Shown: in pieces, positions 23,721-32,499 of the stretch | Position numbering within the stretch: the first letter of the stretch is position 1 | Layout: each line of letters opens with the position of its first letter | Source: Corynespora cassiicola | Taxonomy: Eukaryota > Ascomycota > Dothideomycetes > Pleosporales > Corynesporascaceae | NCBI GenBank assembly: GCA_022059125.1 | Contig: JAEUWY010000005.1 | Coordinates: forward strand, 1,736,001-1,800,000 | DNA length: 64,000 bases | Direction of reading: 5' to 3' | The notes under the pieces: model-generated | The model's database searches: none | Told to the model about the DNA's origin: nothing | The model's input: only the letters and a program-made list of their open reading frames with translations | Program-made: the position numbers and the translations under genes

Positions 23721-24635
23721 TTTGGATCGAACAGTTGATGTGTAACGAACGGCTGGGGTAGTAATGAGTGAATGCGTGGGAATAAATAGCCCTGGCAGCA
23801 AATATCTGATGAAGAAAGTATATGCATTGCCAGTATGTCTTTATAGTCCACTTCGTAAATACACCATAGCATCTGCGATGTAACGCCATCACAGTACAGC
23901 TTTGCTCAAGGCGGTCGAATGCAAGTTGGAACATTTTTGTTTGAGGGGTATTTGAATGTAAGGAAATGTGGACATTCCAGCCTCCCAGAACCTTGAAGCA
24001 GTGGCAGATGCAGAGAAAGAAAAAGAGGTGCATCTATCAATGATCTCTGAGGGAAGAAATAAAAAAATCAGAAACGCCTGGTTTTTGGTATAGAAGCTGC
24101 TTACGAGAGATATGCATGTAAACCAACTCATTAGGTCTTCTAAACAAGTAGAAAAGTGCCTATCCAGATCGGTATATCCAACTTTTTCTAATAGTGAATT
24201 ACTTTGCTCTAGAATGATCTTGTGAGTGTGCGGGAAGCACGCCATATGCGTGAAACATAGCCGATGGATGCTGCACTACAATCGACGAGTACCCCGAAAG
24301 CTTATCGGGGTGAGCAGGGAAAGGAAGCCTGCGGGCCTATGCAGAGGCTCACTGTCATCGGCCGACCTGACGAATGAGCAACCATGTTGCACACACTAGA
24401 GTTTCCCAGGAATGAAACCCAACAAACTGGCACAACGTCTCGATGGCGGGGAAGCAGACGATGGTACAAATTCTTGGACTTTATTCGTCCGCTTTTTGCT
24501 TCTACGCGTGCCCGGGATTGCGTTGGTGTTTCCTATTAGTCAAAGTATGGAAATGCAGGCATCCTCTCAAAAAATCGCCTCTTTGGGAATACGAAGCGGC
24601 AAAAATGTGTTCTCCTGGCTTGTCCGATGAAACCA
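23721..24635. other. intergenic, no gene seen
   Basis: About 900 bases carrying the promoter side of the repeat protein and the 3' flank of the SUZ-domain gene. No further gene is recognised. Confidence 0.5.
23781..23788 (-). promoter_or_regulatory. TATA-like element of the secreted repeat protein gene
   Basis: TATTTATT on the minus strand, about 60 bases before the start codon at 23720. The position fits a TATA box; the match is imperfect. Confidence 0.3.
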
Positions 24636-25534
24636 TTATGCAGAAGGGCCGGCGTGAAATCCTCTGGGTGCAAATCCCCTGCCCCCGCGTCCAATAGCCT
24701 GTGGTCCGCGTGGCTCACGTATTGGTTTCTCTTGATCACTGGGCGTTCCCGGCCGACTGTTGTTAGAATCCCTCTTTTGCACGTATGCCGAACTCGGTTT
24801 TGGCGAGTACGATGGGTCGTACAATTGGCGACCTGATGCTGAGGGCCGGGCAGGGGATTGTTCGTTGCTGGATCTAGGCTGACTGTCGCGACCGCCTCTG
24901 CCTCTGCCCTTGCCTCGTGATGATTTGTTGGGAGAATTGCCCCGGGAGCCCTCAGATGCAGCTGGAGAGCCGAATATCTTTTCACGCGCCTCTGCATATC
25001 TCCGCTCCTTTTCCGCACGCTCCCTCTGGGCGCGGGCTTTGCGCTCTTCAAATTCAGCCTCGTTCTTCTTCCGCCTTTCCTCTTCACTGTCCTCGTCATC
25101 ATCTAGGTTCAGACCAGCCATTCCAGCGGTAGCGCCATTGCGCGAGAGGAGCTTAGGAGGCGGTTTACGGGCAAGGACGGTGACGGGAGGCTTAAACGTA
25201 GGTTGCACTGGCGTAGGGGATTTGGCTTCGAGGAACAACATGGGCTCTGGATTCTCACTTTGCAAAAAATTAGTGGGAGACAAAAGCGGTGGAAGGGAAA
25301 GAGCATACGCAGCCTCCCATATTTGGCGATTCAACTCGGCATGCTTAGCTTTGAGCTCAGCCTTGGTTATCTTAGGCTCTGGGATGGGATCGTTCTTTTG
25401 TTCCACGTTATCTTGCTTCTACAGAAGGTCAGTTGCAAGATGGTACAGGGCGATTGCGCAGCGCAACATACATCAGCAAGAGACTCCCAGTCGTCGTCCC
25501 ATGCGTCGGAGACGAGTATCTTCTTGGGAGGCAT
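24636..25534 (-). CDS. SUZ-domain protein, probable RNA-binding factor
   Basis: 264 residues in three exons (25472-25534, 25309-25418, 24636-25257), introns 53 and 51 nt. It begins MPPKKILVSDAWDDDWESLAD, an acidic Trp-containing opening common to fungal SUZ-domain proteins. A Lys/Glu-rich coiled-coil stretch (EERRKKNEAEFEERKARAQ) leads into REKIFG, the core of the SUZ motif, which binds RNA in other proteins. The C-terminal third is Ser/Gly/Arg-rich with RGKGRGRGGRD and GRGGRGFAPRG, like an RGG box. Likely an mRNP component in the cytoplasm; no enzyme domain is present. Confidence 0.85.
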
Positions 25535-26090
25535 GAGCAAGCGGTGTAATCAAAGCAAAGAGGCGTGTCCAACAAGCGATATCCAGTTCGCGAGAGCGGG
25601 CACCGGCTACAAAGTACCGAGGAGACGGATGGTTGCAGCGAGGGGAATGCCAACAAAGAGTGACGCAGCGCACCAGCGGCCTCAAGGCACGGCGGGAAAT
25701 CTTGTGGACTATACGAGAGCGCTCGTAGGGAAGCGCGAACAAGGGGTCTAAGGGTAAACGGCTCGGGACTTGCACTCGATGTCAGCGCGTAGCGGGGAAG
25801 ATTCATGAATGGGCGGGCGAGGTGCAAGGATACACGAGAAAAGCCAAGCTTTTCGCTTAATGCGGGAACTAGCCCAAGCCTCGGCTCGAGCTGTGCTATC
25901 GATGGCAGTCGACGCTGTTGCCTCACTGCCCGCCTTTTCACCTCTCCGGCGCCTGTTCCTACACCCTTCGAGCCTCAGCACTTGTCGTTTCACGTGAAGC
26001 TCTGCGGAATCTACCCGAGTAGATATCAGCAGCCGCCGCCATGTCAGGTCAGCCACCACCTCACTGCGCCAGCTGCCTGGCTACAGCAGC
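25535..26090. promoter_or_regulatory. divergent intergenic region with a uORF
   Basis: Lies between the SUZ-domain start (minus) and the small gene at 26091 (plus). A 21-codon upstream ORF, 26041-26103, runs through the downstream start codon in another frame. The rest has no recognised gene. Confidence 0.4.
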
Positions 26091-26614
26091 ATGTTTGGGC
26101 TAACGCGCACTCCTCCGCCAGACGCCGATGGCGATTCGACCATGCACTCGTCCGACGATGAGATGTTCCCCGACGAGGCCGCTCCCTCCACTCCACGGAA
26201 TGCCGCCGCTTTTGCCCTCAATCCCGCCTCCGAGCTCTCTCCGCCCAATTCCCAAGGCCCCTCCAACCTACCCCGCGATGATAACCTCGCTGCATTCCCT
26301 GCGACGCCTTCTGCGCTGAATGCCAACGGCAAGCGTGTACACGCGGCGGCTGTCGAGACTACCAGTGTAGGGGGGACTGCTGTTCACACCGACTCAGAAA
26401 CGGGCTACCACTGGTCAAAGACGGAGGACCAGCCAGGATATGCGTGGAAGAACAACAAGGCGAGGGAGGACGAGTCCAGAGCACTAGATCAGATTGTCGA
26501 CAAGGCGGCCCAGATCAAAAGCTAGTCTGCCCCCCCGACCTCGTGTTCCCGTTGCTGACCGTTGTAGATCGCTACGGCGACCCACTGGACCCAGCCTTCA
26601 AGACCAGGCGCTGA
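26091..26614 (+). CDS. hypothetical protein, possible GC-AG intron near the 3' end
   Basis: The first frame from 26091 encodes 144 residues up to a stop at 26523-26525. It is acidic and Ser/Pro-rich at the N-terminus, with a more ordered C-terminal part (ETGYHWSKTEDQPGYAWKNN and ALDQIVDKAAQIK). Just after the stop, GCTGAC and TTGTAG look exactly like an intron end, and the following codons read RYGDPLDP before a stop at 26612-26614. A GC-AG intron from 26521 (AAAA/GCTAGT) to 26567 joins the two in phase and gives 158 residues. The function is unknown. If the GC donor is not used, the protein simply ends at 26525. Confidence 0.5.
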
Positions 26615-26970
26615 ATCGACCTCGGCCACGATGAGACGAAAGCTACGATTATGGACGATTTGGGTTAGGACAGGTATATATAGCGGTCGGCATGGTAGAT
26701 GTACGGGCACTGAGGCAGCGGGCGGATGACCATGGCGCTCTGCGCAGCTACCTCGAAAGATGCCATGAAGGCCCAAGTGCCCCACCCTGCCGGCTGTTCA
26801 GCCCTCACCATTCAGTCCCAGATATAGAAGAATCAAGCCATTGCGAAAACCGCCTCCGTATCCAAGAATGTTCCATTTGAGCTCAGCGGATGGCCGCTCT
26901 TTGGGATATAGTGACCTGTACCAAACCCAGCCCTAACGCCAGTTCATGCATATCATACCATCAGTCCAGC
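26615..26970. other. intergenic between convergent genes
   Basis: About 350 bases between the hypothetical gene and the DPB4 stop. No gene is seen. Confidence 0.45.
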
Positions 26971-27739
26971 TCAGTCGCTCTCATCCCCGTCCGCCATATC
27001 GTCATCTGATGCTTCATTGTCGCGGTCTTCCAAGGGGTCCTCTGTGAGGCCCTCATCTGCTGCTTCCTCCTCGACGTCATCGTCTTCCACGTCTTCATCC
27101 TCCTGCTCAGCATCCTCAACCGTCTCATCGACATTGTCCTCTTCGTCAGAGCCAGAAGCATTTGCGCCCCCGGTGACGCTGGATCTCCTTGCTCTCTTGG
27201 TGGGCGGCGAATCGTCGTCCGGCGCTTGTCCATTTGCTGCTCGTGGCTTCGCATCGCCTCCTTCTTTAGCTGCCTTCTTCTCCTCGCGCACCTTCTTGCG
27301 GTATGAATTGCGCTTGTCCGCCTGGATCGATGTGAACTTTGTGACTTCAGCCTCGAGGCGCGGAAGGAACGCTTCAAACTCGAGCTCGGCCATGGCGTCG
27401 AATACGTCCTTGGGCATGACGGTCTTCTTGTTGCTCCGCGCTGCGTTCTCAGCAGCGCTATAGAGTCATGTCAGCCTTTGGATAGTCGTGGTGCGAGATG
27501 GTGGAATGGGGAGCGCACCATGATGTGAGGTAGTTCACGAAGACCGTCGCGCTCTTGGACATGGCCAGCAGCGCATCCTTTTGAATCTGAGTGTTTGGCG
27601 GCAGGACACCCTTTGCGAGGCGCTGCACTATGGACTTGGGCAGATTGAGGTCCTCGATGTTTATGCCGTCGTCCTTCGGGGCTGCCTTGGTGGGCTCCTC
27701 GGTCGGCGCTGCCGACGCATTGCTTTTTCTTGCAGGCAT
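26971..27739 (-). CDS. DPB4: histone-fold subunit of DNA polymerase epsilon (Dpb4/POLE3)
   Basis: Pairs with a second histone-fold protein (Dpb3 type) in DNA polymerase epsilon and in ISW2/CHRAC-type remodelers. Exons 27519-27739 and 26971-27457 give 235 residues. The histone fold spans about residues 30-120: INIEDLNLPKSIVQRLAKGV, QIQKDALLAMSKSATVFVNY, AAENAARSNKKTVMPKDVFD, and EFEAFLPRLE. The start at 27739 begins MPARKSNASA; an ATG six codons upstream is less typical. The C-terminal half is Lys-rich then strongly acidic (Asp/Glu runs), as in animal POLE3. The 61-nt intron falls inside the histone fold, splitting a Cys codon. Confidence 0.93.
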
Positions 27740-29654
27740 CGTAGAGTGTGAAGGCAATCACAATTGCGCAGAGAGGGATCGGGGTGGAGAGCGTGGTGAC
27801 AGGGCCAAAAACTAAAAGTTGGACGGAGTCGGGAGGGCGACGGGCTACTTTGGCGAACGCGTGAAAGCGCGTTCTAGCGGCCTGGCTTGGCACGATACCG
27901 CGAACTCCAAAAACTTCATGATAGAAGCTGCCTCGCTGCCTCGCGCAGGCTGTAGCACGTCATGGGGAATTGCTGTAAGAATCTAATGTGTTCTATTCAT
28001 CACCTATGCCGACAGCAGGGTAGTCATGTGCTGCCCGTGCCAACAGAGTACTCCTATGCCGAATCGATACTCCCAAGTCGGACAGAGGAGGACATCATCA
28101 CAGAGAAAAGGCTATGATTTGATGCACAACGTCGGAAGATACCGTGGATTATACAGAGAGAGCCACCAATATTGATTTGCCCCAGCTCGGCTGTACATAT
28201 CAGTTCGCCTCGAGCGGCCAGACCAGACTCCCCTAAAATTCCCGCAGATCTAAAGCTGAGTTCAGCATCACGAAAGGGTCCAGTTGTCAAATGCAGGTTC
28301 TAGCCACAAGCCCCAATCCTCATGCGAGTGCTCCGTCGCTTGCGATTCGGATACGCGCCAACCCAGGCCTGGAGCAGGGCATAGAGGGCCAAGCAATCAC
28401 GTTACCAAACTTTGCTCCCAAGCACTCTTCGGGAGGGGCAGGCCCGTCTTCCACAGTTCATCCTCCAACAAACTCGGCTGATGTATGCACTTGCGTGACT
28501 TGGCTTCAATGCTGAGGAAAACTCGGCGGAATCCTCACCGCAATCCCGACAGAAAAAGGCGCTGGGCTTCGAAGCGATCGGCTTCGCACACGACGCCCAG
28601 CTTCCAACGCTTTCTCGTCCCGCCATCCCACCGAAGCATCGCCTCACCGGAAGAATTATACTCGGTCAAGACCTTTAGCACGCCTTGTCTTTTCGGTGAG
28701 AAGTGCCATATCCGGTTCCGAAATGGACATGCCCCGTTTCTTCGGCCTTGCTGTGGTCTTGTGCAATCTTCAGCCTATAGGGTGCATTACGCTGCAGGCG
28801 TACAGACGCACTTACAGGTCAGCGGGACCTCTTTCTCCAGGTTTTCCAAGGCACTGGATTTTTAGTGGGGATACCCCAACAAGACTAAGCGACGATCTCC
28901 AAGATATCGGCCTCAGCCTCCACGAGGGGCATGAGGGGCAACGGCGTGCAGTTGCATGTCAGCTGTGGCAGATCCAGACCCTCGGCCAAGGATACGACGC
29001 CATCTTGGCGACTTCCCGCTCCTCACTCAACACGGGAGGAAAACACCTGGCGACACTTTCCTCCGTGTGACTGGAATTATGTGTCAGAGGCTCGCCGGTG
29101 TAGGTGGGTTACATGGCTTCATTAGATGTCCCAAAGTTCGGCCGGAACCGCGATCGCCGCCAAGTAGCACGAAGAACGCCACGTAAGAAGCGTGGCAGAA
29201 TCCCCAAGCAGCCATTGCCCATGGGGCATGCTTCTACTGAGGCGGGCGGTATCGACCACTATGCGTCGACTTGGAGACCGAGGGAGGAGCGCGCAGCGGT
29301 CAGGGAGCCGCCTCCTGTCCAACCAAACCTTGGGTAGCAACGTGGGCGCTGACATGTGGCATTGAATTGCGCCGGATCACAGCTTCACATATTAAGAGGT
29401 AGGCGTATTCCCAGCATCTAGCCCATTTTCCAAGTCTTGGTTCTCCTCTCACCTTCCTGTATCTGCTCCTTTTGCTGCATGCCAGGGCATCCCACGTTGC
29501 TTGGCGTTGATTATTCCCCCGGCAAACGTTCTCCCCCAACCGACCTCACCGATAAGCGCGTGCCTGGCTGGTTGGGTCGCCAGCCCTGGAAATCTATGTC
29601 GATTCCTATATTTTAGCTCAGACCCTGCATTTTCCGCCTGTAATCCTGGGAGCA
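27740..29654. promoter_or_regulatory. long divergent intergenic region, no gene seen
   Basis: 1.9 kb between DPB4 (minus) and the arrestin-like gene (plus). Frames up to 126 codons exist on both strands but have no family resemblance, no splice logic and no stable codon pattern. Confidence 0.45.
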
Positions 29655-31016
29655 ATGGCGAACGCACCGATTCTACGGGTCATCGTTGACGACGACAGCA
29701 CGAGGGTGTACCGTCGGGGGGATACCGTCACAGGAAGAGTTATGCTTGGAGTCGAGGAAGAAGAGGAGGTCAAGTCGCTAAGAATCAGGTTGATTGGAAC
29801 TTGCGTTACCAAGACCACAAGGCCCTCCGAGGCCGAACTCCTGCCTAGGCGCGAGTATGAAGAACGAATCCGCCTTTTCACCCTTGACAAGGAACTTTCG
29901 CCTGGGGAAATCTTGAATACGAACAAGTACTCTTGGAATTTCGAGTTTATATTTCCAGATCTAACGGAACCTCAATTCTCTCGATGGTCTCATGGCACAA
30001 AGTACTTCAAAAACCCTCATCCACTACCCCCATCTTTCAGCGTCCAGACGAACGTCCCAGGAGGAAACGCCTCAGTATCGTACTACCTCCAAGCAAAGCT
30101 TGTGCGAGGCAAAGCCAACATCACCAAGAAGGTGAACCATGTTCTGGCGTATCATCCTACGCCCGACAACATGACTCTTGAAGCTAGACTAAGCTCTCGG
30201 ATACTCTATGCACAAGCATGGAAGCCTGTAAAAGACACCCGAACCACCATGAACAAAGTCTTTACAAAAGTGCGGCGATCGTCGATGGGCTTGGCTCCAC
30301 CACGGATCGTACCAACTCTTCACTACCCAGAACGGGTATCGCCCGGTCAACACATACCATTACTGATATCTCTCCAAAATACTCGCGACCCTACTGGGTC
30401 AGGCGATGATCAAGGACAATGCATGTTAGACTCTCTGTCAGTCACCATCTCCACATACACGACGGCCATGTGCGGTCAGCACATTAGTATGCCGGAAGAT
30501 GTCTGCTCCAAGCACGTCACATGCATTGAAAAGAACAACATGAACTCACCGTTGCCATTCCAACAAGTCACGAAGCTGACGACCAACTTCCGGCTGGTTG
30601 ACGACGCTGAATGTGTGCCAAGTTTCAGAACATACACCATCACGAGGCGATACAACATGACTGTGGTAGTGGGCATCAAATTCCAAGACCAATCATACTC
30701 AATCCGGTCCACATCGACGCTCAATATCCTACCACGTGTTCCCCGCGAGTTACGTGGAGATTTGGTAGAGGACGATGAACTAGAAATCGATCCGCTACCA
30801 CTCTATATGCCGCGAGAACCCTCCCACGAGTTCGCACCGGACTACGAAACGCTATATTCGATCTCGCCCACCTCGTCCACGTCTCACTCACTGGCACTTA
30901 CGGAAGGTAGCTCAAGCGTAGCCTCGGGAGACTCCACACCCGTAACCATGCCTACAACGCCTTCTTCTGAATTCGACCAGCCCATCCTTTCTGACTTTCC
31001 ACACCCGTCACCTTGA
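29655..31016 (+). CDS. arrestin-like (alpha-arrestin) protein
   Basis: An intronless gene of 453 codons. The N-terminal arrestin sandwich begins ILRVIVDDDSTRVYRRGDTV and VTGRVMLGV, with YSWNFEFIFPD and VSYYLQAKLVR following; the C-terminal arrestin part includes HYPERVSPGQHIPLLISLQ and SIRSTSTLNIL. Fungal alpha-arrestins bridge membrane transporters to the ubiquitin ligase Rsp5. No canonical PPxY is visible, but LPLY and the conserved FAPDYETLY segment follow the fold. The last 60 residues are Ser/Thr/Pro-rich, probably disordered and phosphorylated. The start codon is the first ATG of the frame and opens directly into the first beta strand. Confidence 0.88.
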   Translation: MANAPILRVIVDDDSTRVYRRGDTVTGRVMLGVEEEEEVKSLRIRLIGTCVTKTTRPSEAELLPRREYEERIRLFTLDKELSPGEILNTNKYSWNFEFIFPDLTEPQFSRWSHGTKYFKNPHPLPPSFSVQTNVPGGNASVSYYLQAKLVRGKANITKKVNHVLAYHPTPDNMTLEARLSSRILYAQAWKPVKDTRTTMNKVFTKVRRSSMGLAPPRIVPTLHYPERVSPGQHIPLLISLQNTRDPTGSGDDQGQCMLDSLSVTISTYTTAMCGQHISMPEDVCSKHVTCIEKNNMNSPLPFQQVTKLTTNFRLVDDAECVPSFRTYTITRRYNMTVVVGIKFQDQSYSIRSTSTLNILPRVPRELRGDLVEDDELEIDPLPLYMPREPSHEFAPDYETLYSISPTSSTSHSLALTEGSSSVASGDSTPVTMPTTPSSEFDQPILSDFPHPSP

Positions 31017-31898
31017 AACACCTCGATTTGAAATGGTATCAATGAGAAGAAAGCCAAGGACGAAGGAGTCACCATGACCTGCGACATGCACCTGATTGGC
31101 CGGTGGCTAGATTAGCTATCAGGGGCTTCATATTCAAGGTTTACATCGCGAGCATATCGTGTATGAAGTCACCCGGAGTGTATGGACTGGCCAACGGCCC
31201 TTCACGGCCATGAATAAGCTTGCGTCACTATCTTTGGAAACCGGGCTACATGGGACACACACGTTCAATCTTGCATACCCACCAGCATGGTCTTTACCAA
31301 ACACGATCCAGCGTCTCGCGCAGCCTACCCTGAGGCATCGACAGAGCGGGGACTTTGATACCCCTCACTGTGAAACACAGGCAGCACTCTACCAACGCAC
31401 CGCGCTGCATCAGCATACTCGCCCAAAACCTACTCTCTGTACCTTTTTCAGGTTCAAGAGCGGAAGCAATCAATCCCACACTTGAGCACGCGAATTCAGG
31501 TCAGCGATTTTATGCACACCACGATGGTACATACATGGAAGGCCAAAGCCAACTCATCTGCCCCACCAAAACGGCAAACGGTCAAATGTCAAACAACGGC
31601 GCCTACTCCCCATGGCTTGCGTGCCGTGATTCGGGGAGATGCCAATGGCCAGCCTCACGGAACGGCGCTAGAACGCAATCTCCCTCAAGCGGCTTAGCAC
31701 GTTTCAGAGTCCAAATGACGGATATAATTCTCGAGGGTAGTAGGGTCACGAGTGTCCGGCGGAGGTTATGAGAGGGAGGTGGTGGAGCGGTGCGGTGCGG
31801 CGAGGCGAGGGTGTGGGTTCGTTCATGTCCGTTCCGGAGGCACGGCGAGCTCTGGGTTCCTTGGCTGGCTGGGGAGGTAGATGGTGATGTGCGCGTGG

Positions 31899-31922
31899 GC
31901 GCAGGCGCAGGCGCAGGCGCAG
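31899..31922. repeat. GCAGGC hexanucleotide tandem repeat
   Basis: About four perfect copies of a six-base unit in a GC-rich setting. A similar unit, with A in place of one G or C, recurs near 63.6 kb. Confidence 0.7.
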
Positions 31923-32112
31923 ACACGGGAGAAGGATGGACGAGCAAAGAGTCGCCACTCCGTAGTCCACTCACTCGGTCCACCGCTCTTTTGATCAAAT
32001 AAAGTCATTCGCTGATCGTCTCATCAATCATACGGAGCTGCAATTTCCTGCCCACCCATGACGTACGTGCATGCGACGGTATAGAACGAAGCGACAAAGA
32101 ACTAGGTAAAAA

Positions 32113-32499
32113 AAAAGTCCGTCGCTTCTCAAGTACCAGGTGACGAGATGGCTCGGCCAAAAGTCCGACGCTGCGACCCGTTTGGGGTTGGTTGGGTTGG
32201 GTTGGGCTGGGTACGGTACGGTACGGTACGGTACGGTACTCATCTACCAGCCAAGTCGTTACCCGCGCCTCGTGTCTGACAGACTCGGACTTTTTTTTTT
32301 TTTCGCACGCATCGCGCGTCTGTAGCGCCATGTGGAGGCGAAAGATTGGGGGCCAGCGAAGAGGAAGGAAGGAAGGAAGGAAAAAAAAAAAAGTCCGTCG
32401 ACGGATTCGCTCATGGACGTGTTCCGTTTCGAGTAGGTGGGCGCCGCTTTGGGATTGTCTGTTCTGTCAGCGGGCTGTTAGGCGCATGTCAAAAGTCCG
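32113..32499. repeat. cluster of five AAAAGTCCG motifs
   Basis: The nonamer occurs at 32113-32121, 32159-32167, 32389-32397 and 32491-32499 on the plus strand and at 32286-32294 on the minus strand. Three copies sit at the end of long A-runs, and three read on as GTCCG[TA]CG. Confidence 0.75.
32210..32239. repeat. GGTAC pentanucleotide tandem repeat, six copies
   Basis: Six perfect head-to-tail GGTAC units. Directly upstream (about 32183-32209) lies a GGGTTG/GGTTG-rich tract. Confidence 0.9.

Noticed and set aside
27740..29654. Possible gene in frames of about 126 codons near 28485-29070
   Set aside because: Overlapping frames compete, no motif or splice structure links them, and there is no family resemblance.
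32183..32209. Telomere-like GGGTTG tract
   Set aside because: Irregular, very short and internal; fungal telomeres are usually TTAGGG. More likely simple-sequence DNA.
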